The notes under the pieces: generated by a model
Seen by the model: the letters and a program-made list of their open reading frames with translations, nothing else
What the model was told of the DNA's origin: nothing
Databases searched by the model: none
Made by a program: the position numbers and the translations under genes
DNA from: Xenophilus aerolatus
GTDB lineage: Bacteria; Pseudomonadota; Gammaproteobacteria; Burkholderiales; Burkholderiaceae_C
Length of the DNA: 64,000 nucleotides
Assembly: GCA_030418545.1 (NCBI GenBank)
Contig: QAIB01000009.1
Location: forward strand, 124,001-188,000
Direction of reading: 5' to 3'
Shown here: positions 1 through 8,780 of the stretch, in pieces
Layout of the letters: the number at the start of each line of letters is the position of its first letter
Position numbering within the stretch: the stretch's first letter is position 1

Positions 1-1419
1 GGCCATCGAGCTGGCGGCACCGCCGCCCATGCCGATGCGCATGCCGGGCCCGCCCAGCTGGATCAGCAGCGTGCCGGCGGGGAACGGGATCTTCTTCGTC
101 TGGATGGCGTCGATCTGCCCCAGGCCACCCGCGATCATGATGGGCTTGTGGTAGCCGCGCTGCAGCGTGTCGACGTCGCTGGCCACCGTCTGCTCGTACT
201 CGCGGAAGTAGCCTAGCAGGTTGGGCCGGCCGAATTCGTTGTTGAAGGCCGCGCCGCCCAGCGGACCCTCGGTCATGATCTGCAGCGGGCTGGCGATGTG
301 CTCGGGCTTGCCGAAGCTGCCGTCCCACAGCTTGGACACCGTGAAGCCCGTGAGGCCCGCTTTGGGCTTGGAGCCGCGGCCCGTCGCGCCCTCGTCGCGG
401 ATCTCCCCGCCGGCACCGGTGGACGCGCCCGGGAAGGGCGAGATGGCGGTGGGGTGGTTGTGCGTCTCCACCTTCATCAGCACGTGGTGCGTGGCGCTAT
501 CCTTTTGATAGCTGGTTGCGCCCGCCCCGCCTGCGCCAGCGGCCGATCTGGCCATGAAACGCTCGATGGCATGGCCTTCCATCACCGAGGCGTTGTCGGC
601 GTAGGCGATGACGGTGTGCTGCGGGTTCGTGGCGTGCGTGTGACGGATCATTCCGAACAGGCTCTTGTCCTGGCGCACGCCGTCGATGGTGAAGTCGGCG
701 TTGAAGATCTTGTGCCGGCAATGCTCGCTGTTGGCCTGCGCGAACATCATCAGCTCGACGTCTGTGGGGTTGCGGCCCAGCTTGGTGAAGGCCTCGACCA
801 GGTAGTCGATCTCGTCCTCGGCCAGCGCCAGGCCGAAGCCGGTGTTGGCCGCCTCCAGCGCCGCCCGGCCGCCGGCCAGCACGTCGACGTGCGCCATCGG
901 CTGCGGCGGCAGCTCCGAGAACAGCGCGGCAGCGCCTTCGACCGAGGGCAGGACCGATTCGGTCATGCGGTCGTGCAGCAGGTCCGCGACGGCGGCGAGC
1001 GCATCGCCGTCGAGGGTCGGCGCCTTGCCGATCAGGGGCGCCTTCAGGTGCACGAAGTACTGCGTGATCCGCTCGACGCGGCGCACCGCCAGGCCGCAGT
1101 TGTGGGCGATGTCGGTGGCCTTGGAGGCCCAGGGGGACACGGTGCCCAGCCGGGGCGTCACCACGAGGCTGGTGCCGTCGGCAGTGCCCGCATCGAAGGG
1201 ATCGCCGTAGGTCAGCAAGGCCGAGAGTTGCTGGCGCGCTGCCGCATCGGGCGCTGCCTCGCTGAGCACCAGGTGGACGAAGCGGGCATCCAGGCCCTGG
1301 ATTTTCGGCTCGATGGCCTGCAGCTTGGGCAACAGCTGGCGAACGCGGAAGTCGCTGAGCGCCGCGCCTCCCTCGAAAACGGTCACGACGGGAGGGACGG
1401 TGTGGGCGGGCTGCGTCAC
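1..1419 (-). CDS. purL: Phosphoribosylformylglycinamidine synthase, N-terminal 473 residues (partial)
   Basis: PurL makes FGAM from FGAR, ATP and glutamine in purine synthesis. The gene runs off the left edge, so only about a third of the roughly 1300-residue protein is visible. Recognisable PurL segments are [44 protein letters not shown] and the glycine-rich [10 protein letters not shown] near the window edge. I chose a GTG start because the protein then begins [13 protein letters not shown] and flows into the conserved FEGG...ALSDFR start; no upstream ATG in this frame looks better. Residues about 290-308 are encoded by a copy of the dispersed hairpin repeat and read [17 protein letters not shown], replacing a short variable linker just before the conserved KVETHNHP segment. 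The gene is divergent from map. Confidence 0.95.
   Translation of the reverse strand, partial: MTQPAHTVPPVVTVFEGGAALSDFRVRQLLPKLQAIEPKIQGLDARFVHLVLSEAAPDAAARQQLSALLTYGDPFDAGTADGTSLVVTPRLGTVSPWASKATDIAHNCGLAVRRVERITQYFVHLKAPLIGKAPTLDGDALAAVADLLHDRMTESVLPSVEGAAALFSELPPQPMAHVDVLAGGRAALEAANTGFGLALAEDEIDYLVEAFTKLGRNPTDVELMMFAQANSEHCRHKIFNADFTIDGVRQDKSLFGMIRHTHATNPQHTVIAYADNASVMEGHAIERFMARSAAGAGGAGATSYQKDSATHHVLMKVETHNHPTAISPFPGASTGAGGEIRDEGATGRGSKPKAGLTGFTVSKLWDGSFGKPEHIASPLQIMTEGPLGGAAFNNEFGRPNLLGYFREYEQTVASDVDTLQRGYHKPIMIAGGLGQIDAIQTKKIPFPAGTLLIQLGGPGMRIGMGGGAASSMA
496..551 (+). repeat. Short hairpin repeat, copy 1, inside purL
   Basis: It begins with the palindrome GCTAT-CCTTTTG-ATAGC (496-512), followed by a GC-rich stem around CGCCCGC and ending in GGCCGATCTGG. 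It matches the intergenic copies at 5050, 13715, 38513, 41898, 46118 and 63484. It lies entirely within the purL reading frame and introduces no stop. Confidence 0.8.
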
Positions 1420-1532
1420 GGATGGAGGGGCCTGGCGGCCGGTGAACTTGGGGAGTCTTGTCCCGAAGGGCCGCTGACTGGGGCCATCCGGGAGAACCCG
1501 GCATTTTACGGGCCGAATGGGATAATCGCAGG

Positions 1533-2351
1533 ATGAGCATCACCTACCACGATCCGGCCAGCCTGGGCGACATGCGCACGGCCTGCCGGCTCGCTTCCGA
1601 AGTGCTGGACTACCTCACGCCCTTCGTGAAGCCGGGCGTCACGACCAACGAGATCGACCGCCTCGCCGCCGAATACATGGTCAAGCAGGGCACCACCTCC
1701 GCCACGGTGGGCTACATGGGCGCCAGCAGCGTGCCCTTCCCGAAGTCGCTGTGCACGTCGGTCAACCACGTGGTGTGCCACGGCATCCCCGACGACAAGC
1801 CGCTGAAGAAGGGCGACATCATGAACATCGATGTCACCGTCATCTACAACGGCTGGTTCGGCGACAACAGCCGCATGTTCGTGGTGGGCGACGCGTCCAT
1901 CGCGGCCAAGCGCCTGTGCCAGGTCACCTTCGAGGCCATGTGGCACGGCATTCTGCAGGTGAAGCCCGGCGCGCACCTGGGCGACGTCGGCCACGCGATC
2001 CAGAAGTTCGCCGAGGGCAACGGCTACTCGGTGGTGCGCGAGTTCTGCGGCCACGGCGTGGGCCGCACCTTCCATGCCGAGCCGCAGGTGCTGCACTACG
2101 GCCGCCCGGGCACGATGGAAGAGCTCAAGCCCGGCATGATCTTCACCATCGAGCCCATGATCAACATGGGCAAGCGCGACATCAAGGAAGACCACAAGGC
2201 CGGCAAGTACGACGGCTGGACCATCGTCACGCGCGACCGCTCGCTGTCCGCGCAGTGGGAGCACACGGTGCTGGTCACCGACACCGGCTACGAGGTGCTC
2301 ACGCTCTCGGCGGGCAGCCCGCCGCCGCCGGCCTTCGTGACCGCCGGCTGA
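1533..2351 (+). CDS. map: Type I methionine aminopeptidase
   Basis: This enzyme removes the initiator methionine from nascent proteins in the cytosol. The 273-residue product has all the expected metal ligands: D100 and D111 in [17 protein letters not shown]174 in [11 protein letters not shown]207 in TIEPMI and E243 in WEHTV, plus the substrate-site H83 in VCHGIPD. Length fits the bacterial type I enzyme, with a short proline-rich tail. ATG at 1533 is chosen because the protein begins just before the conserved helix and an in-frame start further upstream would run back into the purL promoter region. glnD follows 65 nt downstream on the same strand, so the two are probably co-transcribed. Confidence 0.97.
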   Translation: MSITYHDPASLGDMRTACRLASEVLDYLTPFVKPGVTTNEIDRLAAEYMVKQGTTSATVGYMGASSVPFPKSLCTSVNHVVCHGIPDDKPLKKGDIMNIDVTVIYNGWFGDNSRMFVVGDASIAAKRLCQVTFEAMWHGILQVKPGAHLGDVGHAIQKFAEGNGYSVVREFCGHGVGRTFHAEPQVLHYGRPGTMEELKPGMIFTIEPMINMGKRDIKEDHKAGKYDGWTIVTRDRSLSAQWEHTVLVTDTGYEVLTLSAGSPPPPAFVTAG

Positions 2352-2416
2352 CCGTGCGCCCCGCCCCGCCCGCCGCGCCGCGTCGCGCCTGTGGCCACAG
2401 CCCGCGAGGCTGACGC

Positions 2417-5038
2417 ATGGCCTTTTCCGTCGTCGTCGACCTGCCCGCCACCCTGCGCGACGAACTGCGCGCGCGCAAGAGCGCCCTGTTCGACCGGCTG
2501 CGCTCGCCCACCGGCGTGCGCAACATCCACAGCCTGCTGCGCGGCATGGCCGGCGCTGCCGACGAGGCGCTGCGCGCGCTGTGGCAGGACGCCGGCTTCG
2601 GCAACGCCTTCGCCCTGGTCGCCGTGGGAGGCTACGGCCGCGGCGAGCTGTTCCCCTATTCCGACGTCGACGTGCTGCTGCTGCTGCCCTCGGCGCCCGA
2701 AGGCGCGGCCGACGGCGACACCGGCGGCATCGCGCCGCAACGGCTGGAAGCCTTCATCGGCCGCTGCTGGGACGCAGGCCTGGAGATCGGCTCCAGCGTG
2801 CGCAGCGTCGATGAGTGCCTGGCCGAGGCGGCCAAGGACGTGACGGTGCAGACCTCGCTGCTGGAGTCGCGCCTGATCACCGGCAACCGGCGCCTGTACG
2901 ACGAATTCCGCCAGCGCTTTGACGGCAGCATCGACCCGCAGGCCTTCTTCGCCGCCAAGTCGCAGGAGATGCGGCACCGCCACCACAAGTACGACGACAC
3001 GCCGTACGCGCTCGAGCCGAACTGCAAGGAATCGCCCGGCGGCCTGCGCGACCTGCAGACCGTGCGCTGGGTGGCACAGGCGGCCGGCTTCGGCCAGCGC
3101 TGGGACGACTACGCGAAGAACGGGCTGGCCACACCCTTCGAGGTGCTGCAGCTCAAGCGCAACGAGGCGACGCTGTCGCTGATCCGCGCGCGCCTGCACG
3201 TGGTGGCCAATCGGCGCGAGGACCGGCTGGTGTTCGACCTGCAGACCGCGGTGGCCAGCACCTTCGGCTACGAGGGCGGACAGCGCAAGGCCAGCGAGGC
3301 CTTGATGCGGCGCTACTACTGGGCGGCCAAGGCGGTGTCGCAGCTGACCGAGATCCTGATGCTCAACATCGCCGAGCGGCTCAATCCGCAATCGGCCGCG
3401 CTCACCCGCATCAACGACCGCTTCTTCGAGAAGGCCGGCACCATCGAGGTGGCCAGCGACGACCTGTACATCCGCGAGCCGCACGCGATCCTCGAGACCT
3501 TCCTGCTCTACCAGAAGACCGTGGGCGTCAACGGGCTGTCGGCCCGCACGCTGCGCGCGCTCTACAACGCACGCCACGTGATGGGGACGCGCTTCAGCAA
3601 CGACCACGTCAACCACGTGACCTTCATGCGCATGCTGGTGGAGCCGCGCGGCATCACCCATGCAATGCGCCTCATGAACCAGACCTCGGTGCTGGGGCGC
3701 TACCTGCGCGTGTTCCGCAAGATCGTGGGGCAGATGCAGCACGACCTGTTCCACGTCTACACCGTGGACCAGCACATCCTGATGGTGCTGCGCAACGTGC
3801 GCCGCTTCTTCATCGCCGAGCATGCGCACGAGTACCCCTTCTGCTCGCAGCTCGCGGCCGGCTGGGACAAGCCCTGGATCCTCTACGTCGCGGCCCTCTT
3901 CCACGACATCGCCAAGGGACGCGGGGGCGACCATTCCGAGCTGGGCGCGCGCGACGTGCACCGCTTCTGCCGGCAGCACGGCATCGAGCGCGAGGACTCC
4001 AAGCTGATCGAGTTCCTCGTCGCCGAGCACCTGGTGATGAGCACGGTGGCGCAGAAGCAGGACCTGTCCGACCCCGAGGTGATCGCGGCCTTCGCGCGCC
4101 GCGTGGGCAACGAGCGCTACCTCACGGCGCTGTACCTGCTCACGGTGGCCGACATCCGCGGCACCTCGCCGCGCGTGTGGAACGCCTGGAAGGGCAAGCT
4201 GCTGGAAGACCTGTACCGCGCCACCTCGCGCGTGCTGGGCGGCCGCATGCCGGACCCCGACGCCGAGGTCGAGGCCCGCAAGCGCGAGGCCTTGACCGAA
4301 CTCAAGCTGCATGCCCTGCCCTTCGAAGCCCACAAGGCGCTGTGGGACACGCTGGACGTTGGCTACTTCATGCGCCACGACGCGGGCGAGATCGCGTGGC
4401 ACGCCAAGAAGCTGTCGCGCTTCGTGCCGCCGAAGAACGTGCCGGTCGACCCGCATGCGCAGGCCATCGTGCGGGCGCGCCTGTCGCCACTGGGCGAAGG
4501 GCTGCAGGTGGTGGTCTACACGCCCGACCAGCCCGACCTCTTCGCGCGCATCTGCGGCTACTTCGACCAGGCCTCCTTCAGCATCCTGGACGCGCGCGTG
4601 CACACGGCCAGCAACGGCTACGCCCTGGACACCTTCCAGGTCGTGACCACCTTCCTGCCCGAGCACTACCGCGAGCTGATCAGCATGGTCGAGACCGACC
4701 TCGCCCAGACGCTGAACACCGCCGGCGAACTGCCCCCGCCCAGCCGCGGGCGCGTCTCGCGGCGGGTGAAGAGCTTCCCGATCCGCCCGCGGGTGAACCT
4801 CACGCCCGACGAGAAGGCGCAGCGCTGGCTGCTCAGTATCTCGGCCAGCGACCGCGTCGGGCTGCTCTATTCGGTGGCGCGCGTGCTGGCAAGGCACCAC
4901 CTGAACCTGCAGCTGGCCAAGGTCAGCACGCTGGGCGAGCGGGTGGAAGACAGCTTCCTCATCAGCGGGCCCGAGTTGCAGGGGCAGAAGGCGCAGCTCG
5001 CGATCGAGACGGAGCTGCTCGAAGCGCTCGACGCCTGA
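2417..5038 (+). CDS. glnD: Bifunctional [protein-PII] uridylyltransferase/uridylyl-removing enzyme
   Basis: GlnD senses glutamine and adds or removes UMP on the PII proteins, controlling glutamine synthetase and nitrogen-regulated transcription. The 873-residue protein has the full domain order. The nucleotidyltransferase motif GGYGRGEL with DVD is at residues 71-85. The HD hydrolase motif ([16 protein letters not shown]) is near 495. Two ACT domains follow, near 700 ([15 protein letters not shown]) and 800 ([17 protein letters not shown]). Length and order match the proteobacterial family. It is the last gene of the map-glnD unit and converges on hom, with a hairpin repeat in the gap. Confidence 0.97.
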   Translation: MAFSVVVDLPATLRDELRARKSALFDRLRSPTGVRNIHSLLRGMAGAADEALRALWQDAGFGNAFALVAVGGYGRGELFPYSDVDVLLLLPSAPEGAADGDTGGIAPQRLEAFIGRCWDAGLEIGSSVRSVDECLAEAAKDVTVQTSLLESRLITGNRRLYDEFRQRFDGSIDPQAFFAAKSQEMRHRHHKYDDTPYALEPNCKESPGGLRDLQTVRWVAQAAGFGQRWDDYAKNGLATPFEVLQLKRNEATLSLIRARLHVVANRREDRLVFDLQTAVASTFGYEGGQRKASEALMRRYYWAAKAVSQLTEILMLNIAERLNPQSAALTRINDRFFEKAGTIEVASDDLYIREPHAILETFLLYQKTVGVNGLSARTLRALYNARHVMGTRFSNDHVNHVTFMRMLVEPRGITHAMRLMNQTSVLGRYLRVFRKIVGQMQHDLFHVYTVDQHILMVLRNVRRFFIAEHAHEYPFCSQLAAGWDKPWILYVAALFHDIAKGRGGDHSELGARDVHRFCRQHGIEREDSKLIEFLVAEHLVMSTVAQKQDLSDPEVIAAFARRVGNERYLTALYLLTVADIRGTSPRVWNAWKGKLLEDLYRATSRVLGGRMPDPDAEVEARKREALTELKLHALPFEAHKALWDTLDVGYFMRHDAGEIAWHAKKLSRFVPPKNVPVDPHAQAIVRARLSPLGEGLQVVVYTPDQPDLFARICGYFDQASFSILDARVHTASNGYALDTFQVVTTFLPEHYRELISMVETDLAQTLNTAGELPPPSRGRVSRRVKSFPIRPRVNLTPDEKAQRWLLSISASDRVGLLYSVARVLARHHLNLQLAKVSTLGERVEDSFLISGPELQGQKAQLAIETELLEALDA

Positions 5039-5049
5039 ACGCCGGTTTC

Positions 5050-5108
5050 GATTTGAATCGGGCTGCAGCGCCCGCCCAGCGGGCGTTGGCAGCTATCAAT
5101 TTCATAGC
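5050..5108 (-). repeat. Short hairpin repeat, copy 2, between convergent glnD and hom
   Basis: It reads as the reverse complement of copy 1: a GATTTGAATCGGGCTGCAG end, a CGCCCGC..GCGGGCG stem, then the terminal palindrome GCTAT-CAATTTC-ATAGC. It fills most of the gap between the two stop codons and could act as a bidirectional terminator, although there is no long T run. Confidence 0.8.
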
Positions 5109-5119
5109 AACCCTGCCGA

Positions 5120-6481
5120 TCAGGCGTCCAGCGTCTCCACGGGCAGCGCCTTGACCGGGCCTCGCACGGCGGGATGGGTAGCCAGGGCCCGCAGCGCGTC
5201 GTCCAGGGTGGCCTGCACGAGGAGCCCCGTGAGGCACAGCGCCTCGGGCGCCGCGGCGGGCGTGTGGTCGGCCCATACCACCCGCTGCAGCGACACGCCG
5301 TGCCCCGCCAACGCGGCCTGCAGCGCGTCCAGGCGCTGGCCGGCGACCAGCGGCACGCGCAGCCATCGCACGCCCGGAGCCGCTGCGCGCGGCAGCACCG
5401 GCAGCGCCTCGGTGGCATGCGGGTGCACGCCGAGGTGCGGCACCTGCTGCGCCGGCGGCACGCCCTCGAGGCGCGCCAAGTCCACCAGGTCGGCAATCAC
5501 TGCCGAGGCGGTCTGCTCCGCGCCGGCGCCGGCGCCGTAGTACATCGTCACGCCCGCCGCGTCGCCCTTGACCATCACGCCGTTCATCGAGCCGTTGACC
5601 TGCGCCAGCAGATGCGTGGCCGGCAGCAGCGTGGGCTGCACGCGCAGCTCCACGCCCTCGGGCGTGCGGCGCGCCACGCCCAGCAGCTTGACGCGAAAGC
5701 CGAGCTGCTCGGCGCCGCGCACGTCGGCCGCCTCCAGGCCGTCGATGCCCTCGACCTGCACGTCGGCGAAGCGCAGCGGCATGCCGAAGGCGTTGGCCGC
5801 CAGCAGCGTGAGCTTGTGGGCGGCGTCGATGCCCTGCACGTCGAAGGCCGGGTCGGCCTCGGCGTAACCGAGCGCCTGCGCCTCGCGCAGCGCGTCCGCG
5901 AAGCCCATGCCCTCGTCGCGCATCTTGCTCAGGATGAAGTTGCTGGTGCCGTTGATGATGCCGGCCAGCCATTCGACGCGGTTGGCAACGAGCCCTTCGC
6001 GCAGCGCCTTCACGATCGGGATGCTCACGGCCACCGCGCCCTCGTAGGCCACAGCCACGCCGCGCGCCCGCGCCGCCGCGAAGATCTCCTCGCCGTGCAC
6101 CGCCAGCAGGGCCTTGTTGGCGGTCACCACGCGCTTGCCGTGCGCGATGGCCGCCAGCACCCAGTCGCGCGCCGGCCCGGTGCCGCCGGCGGCCTCGACC
6201 ACCACGTCGACCTCGGGGTGGGCGGCCACCTCGAAGGGATCGGCCGTGACCGGCACCGCCGCGCCGACGATGCGCGCCGCGCGCGCCAGGTCGCGCGCCG
6301 CCACGGCCACGATCTCGATGCCCCGGCCGGCGCGCGCGGCGATGTGGCGCTGGTTGCGAGCCAGCACGCGGAAGGTGCCGCCGCCCACGGTGCCGATGCC
6401 GATCATGCCCACGCGCAGCGCACGGGTGGCGGCCGGCAGCAGGCCGCGGGCTTCGAGGGACGGGACGGGATCGCGGTACAT
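5120..6481 (-). CDS. hom: Homoserine dehydrogenase
   Basis: It reduces aspartate semialdehyde to homoserine, the branch point to threonine, isoleucine and methionine. The 453-residue protein has the Rossmann motif GIGTVGGG near residues 28-35, TANKALLA near 120, and the catalytic-domain segment EGAVAVSIPIVKALREGL continuing into INGTSNFIL. The C-terminal 80 or so residues are the expected regulatory ACT-like region. The start is fixed by a good Shine-Dalgarno (CAGGAG) seven bases before ATG. Neither thrC nor an aminotransferase adjoins it here; upstream on the same strand is aapM. The 5' leader carries a threonine-type attenuator (separate entries), which implies feedback by charged tRNA-Thr and tRNA-Ile. 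Confidence 0.95.
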   Translation of the reverse strand: MYRDPVPSLEARGLLPAATRALRVGMIGIGTVGGGTFRVLARNQRHIAARAGRGIEIVAVAARDLARAARIVGAAVPVTADPFEVAAHPEVDVVVEAAGGTGPARDWVLAAIAHGKRVVTANKALLAVHGEEIFAAARARGVAVAYEGAVAVSIPIVKALREGLVANRVEWLAGIINGTSNFILSKMRDEGMGFADALREAQALGYAEADPAFDVQGIDAAHKLTLLAANAFGMPLRFADVQVEGIDGLEAADVRGAEQLGFRVKLLGVARRTPEGVELRVQPTLLPATHLLAQVNGSMNGVMVKGDAAGVTMYYGAGAGAEQTASAVIADLVDLARLEGVPPAQQVPHLGVHPHATEALPVLPRAAAPGVRWLRVPLVAGQRLDALQAALAGHGVSLQRVVWADHTPAAAPEALCLTGLLVQATLDDALRALATHPAVRGPVKALPVETLDA

Positions 6482-6497
6482 GGACTTCTCCTGACGA

Positions 6498-6527
6498 CAA
6501 AAAACAAACCCGGCTGCCAGGCCGGGT
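6498..6527 (-). terminator. Intrinsic terminator in the hom leader
   Basis: On the minus strand the RNA forms a stem ACCCGGC/GCCGGGT with loop CTGGCA, followed by TTGTTTTTT, and ends about 17 nt before the hom ATG. A terminator directly upstream of a start codon on the same strand is the hallmark of an attenuated leader. Confidence 0.85.
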
Positions 6528-6556
6528 GGGTCAGTCGTTTGGAGGAAGATCGATCA

Positions 6557-6601
6557 CCAGGTGGCTGCCGGAACGGGCCACCTGCACGTGCTCAGGTGGC
6601 C
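6557..6601 (-). promoter_or_regulatory. Mutually exclusive hairpins of the hom attenuator
   Basis: Three segments share sequence. In RNA order they are GGCCACCTG (6601-6593, overlapping the last leader codons), CAGGTGGCC (6584-6576) and GCCACCTG (6565-6558). Segment 2 can pair with segment 1 (9 bp) or with segment 3 (8 bp), not both. When segment 1 pairs with 2, segment 3 is freed and its ACCTGG could pair, with one wobble, with CCGGGT of the terminator stem. The exact antiterminator link is therefore inferred. Confidence 0.7.
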
Positions 6602-6624
6602 GTGGTGGTAATCGAAATCATCAT
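6592..6624 (-). CDS. Threonine/isoleucine-rich leader peptide MMISITTTAT
   Basis: This 10-codon ORF (two consecutive ATG codons, ending TGA) contains four Thr and two Ile codons out of ten, like the E. coli thr operon leader peptide in logic though not in length. It overlaps the first arm of the competing hairpins and precedes the terminator and hom, so a ribosome stalled at the Thr or Ile codons would change leader folding. No strong Shine-Dalgarno is visible before the first ATG, which is the main weakness. It is too short for normal gene callers. Confidence 0.75.
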   Translation of the reverse strand: MMISITTTAT

Positions 6625-6720
6625 TCGTGCGTCCGGTGTCCGCCGGGCGGCGGACGGCATCGCACGGCCCGGATGGGCGGCGGATGCGCGGTGGAACGGA
6701 TGGCACGACATGGAGCGGCG

Positions 6721-6726
6721 AGTATA
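6721..6726 (-). promoter_or_regulatory. Candidate -10 box for the hom leader transcript
   Basis: TATACT on the minus strand differs from the sigma-70 consensus at one base. It sits just after the aapM stop codon and about 95 nt before the leader peptide. No convincing -35 was found at standard spacing. Confidence 0.35.
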
Positions 6727-6735
6727 GGCCGGGTT

Positions 6736-7770
6736 TCACGGCGCGCTGGCCAGGTGTCGCTCCAGCCATGCGCTGTAGCGCGACAGGCCGAAGCACAGCA
6801 CCCAGTAGACGGCCGCGATGAAGAGGTAGCCCTCGAGGTAGAACGGCCGCCAGGTCGGGTCGCCGCCCAGCGCCAGGCCCAGCGCGCCGGTCAGCTCGAA
6901 CAGGCCGACGATGGTGACGAGCGACGTGTCCTTGAGCGTGCCCACGACGTTGTTGGTCAGCGCCGGCACCACCAGGCGCAGCGCCTGCGGCAGCACGATG
7001 TCGCGCTGCACCGGCCAGCGGCCGAAGCCCAGCGCCATTGCCGCCTCGGTCTGGCCGCGCGGCACGGCCTGCAGGCCGCCGCGGATGATCTCGGCCAGGT
7101 AGGCCGCCACGAAGAGGCTCAGGCCGGCCAGCACGCGCACCAGCACGTCGGGCTTCCAGCCCGCGGGCCACAGCAGCGGCAGCAGGTACGAGGCCATGAA
7201 CAGCACGGAGATCAGCGGCACGCCGCGGATCAGCTCCACGTAGGTCGCGGCCAGGGCGCGCACCGCCGCCCAGGGCGAGCGCCGCGCCAGCGCGAGCACC
7301 AGCGCCAGCGGAAAGGCCAGCGCCAGCCCGACCACGGCCAGGCCGATGGTCAGCGGCAGCCCACCCCACCGGTTGGTGGGCACCGGCGACAGCCCGGCCA
7401 CGCCGCCGAACATCAGCAGCACCGCGACGGCCAGCGTGCCGGCCCACAGCGGCAGCAGCCACCAGCGCCAGCAGCGCGGCCAGGCGCTCAGCAGGGTCGT
7501 GGCCGACAGCAGCGCGACCGCGACCGCCGGGCGCCACTGTTCCTCGTAGGGATAGCGACCGAAGAGCATCGGCCGCCACTTCTCGGCGATCACGCCCCAG
7601 CAGGCGCCGTGGTGCGCCGCGCGGCAGGCTTCGGCGTCGGGCCGGAAGACGGCATGCAGCAGCGCCCAGTCAAAGGCATGCCAGGCCGCCCAGCCCAGCG
7701 CGGCCAGCAGCAGCAGACTCACCGCGGCGCGCACCGGCGAGCCGAAGAGTTCCGCGCGCCAGCCGGTCAC
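6736..7770 (-). CDS. aapM: General L-amino-acid ABC transporter permease
   Basis: This is the second membrane subunit of a polar-amino-acid importer. The 344-residue protein has an N-terminal segment, several hydrophobic helices and the permease EAA-like region VPRGQTEAAMALGFGRWPVQRDIVLPQ, conserved in the His/Glu/Gln/Arg/opine family. It starts at a GTG whose last two bases overlap the aapQ stop codon (GTGA), so it is translationally coupled. The matching ATPase gene aapP, which usually follows, is absent: hom comes next on this strand. Confidence 0.9.
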   Translation of the reverse strand: MTGWRAELFGSPVRAAVSLLLLAALGWAAWHAFDWALLHAVFRPDAEACRAAHHGACWGVIAEKWRPMLFGRYPYEEQWRPAVAVALLSATTLLSAWPRCWRWWLLPLWAGTLAVAVLLMFGGVAGLSPVPTNRWGGLPLTIGLAVVGLALAFPLALVLALARRSPWAAVRALAATYVELIRGVPLISVLFMASYLLPLLWPAGWKPDVLVRVLAGLSLFVAAYLAEIIRGGLQAVPRGQTEAAMALGFGRWPVQRDIVLPQALRLVVPALTNNVVGTLKDTSLVTIVGLFELTGALGLALGGDPTWRPFYLEGYLFIAAVYWVLCFGLSRYSAWLERHLASAP

Positions 7771-8780
7771 GAGGACCACCCGCGCAGCGCCACGCGGGCG
7801 TTGTAGACGTCCATCGCCGCCGAGATGAGAAGCGACAGCGTGAGGTACACCGCCATCACGATCGCGATGCACTCGAAGGCCTTGCCGGTCGAGTTGAGCG
7901 AGGTGTTGGCGACCGACACCAGCTCGGGGTAACCCACCGCCACGGCCAGCGAGGAGTTCTTGGTCAGGCTGAGCAGCTGGTTGGTCAGCGCCGGCACGAT
8001 GACGCGCAGCGCCTGTGGCAGCACGACCAGCCGCAGTTCCTGTCCGGGCACGAGGCCCAGCGCACGCGCGGCCAGCTTCTGCCCCGCCGACACCGACAGG
8101 ATGCCGGCGCGCACGATCTCGGCCACGAAGGCGGCGGTGTACAGCCCGAGGCCGAGCACGATCGCCAGGTACTCCGGGCTCAGCGCCGCGCCGCCAACCA
8201 CGTTGAAGCTGGTCGGCTCCGGCCAGTCGATCCGGCTGGGCCAGAAGGCGCCCTCCTCGGCCACCGGCCAGGGCATCGCGAGACCCCCCTTGCTGAGCCA
8301 CACGCCGGGCAGGATGCGCAGCGGCTCGGTCGAGTCCGGCAGCAGTTGGGTGAGTGCGAAGTACAGCATCAGCAACTGCACCAGCAGCGGCACGTTGCGC
8401 AGCGTCTCGACGTAGGCCGTGCAGATGCCGCGCACCAGCCGATGCGGCGCGAGCCGGCCGATGCCGATCAGCGTGCCCAGCAGCACCGCCAGCACGGCCG
8501 CAGGCACCGCCGCGCGCAGCGTGTTCACCAGCCCGGCGAGGAATGCGCGCCAGAAAGGCTCGCTGGAGTCGAAGGCCAGCCAGCCTTCCGACAGTCCGAA
8601 GCCGGCCGGCTGGGCAAGAAAATCGAAATGCGTGTGGGCCCAGCGCCAGAAGCCCGCCGCGCCCGGCAGGCCACGCGCCAGCCACAGCAGGCCGGCGACC
8701 AGCGCCACGCCCAGCAGGACCTGCAGGCCCGCGGGCAGCGCGAGCCGGGGTGCGGCGCCGCGCCGCGCCGCGCGGCTCAT
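7767..8780 (-). CDS. aapQ: General L-amino-acid ABC transporter permease
   Basis: This is the first membrane subunit of the importer, 337 residues. The region LSVSAGQKLAARALGLVPGQELRLVVLPQ is the cytoplasmic loop that docks on the ATPase, and the protein carries the inserted periplasmic segment of about 90 residues typical of AapQ/BztB permeases. It overlaps aapJ upstream by 4 nt (ATGA) and aapM downstream by 4 nt (GTGA), so J, Q and M form a tightly coupled operon. Confidence 0.9.
   Translation of the reverse strand: MSRAARRGAAPRLALPAGLQVLLGVALVAGLLWLARGLPGAAGFWRWAHTHFDFLAQPAGFGLSEGWLAFDSSEPFWRAFLAGLVNTLRAAVPAAVLAVLLGTLIGIGRLAPHRLVRGICTAYVETLRNVPLLVQLLMLYFALTQLLPDSTEPLRILPGVWLSKGGLAMPWPVAEEGAFWPSRIDWPEPTSFNVVGGAALSPEYLAIVLGLGLYTAAFVAEIVRAGILSVSAGQKLAARALGLVPGQELRLVVLPQALRVIVPALTNQLLSLTKNSSLAVAVGYPELVSVANTSLNSTGKAFECIAIVMAVYLTLSLLISAAMDVYNARVALRGWSS

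Noticed and set aside
5045-5108. tRNA-like TTTGAATCG segment
   Set aside because: It is part of the dispersed hairpin repeat; no acceptor stem or cloverleaf can be formed.
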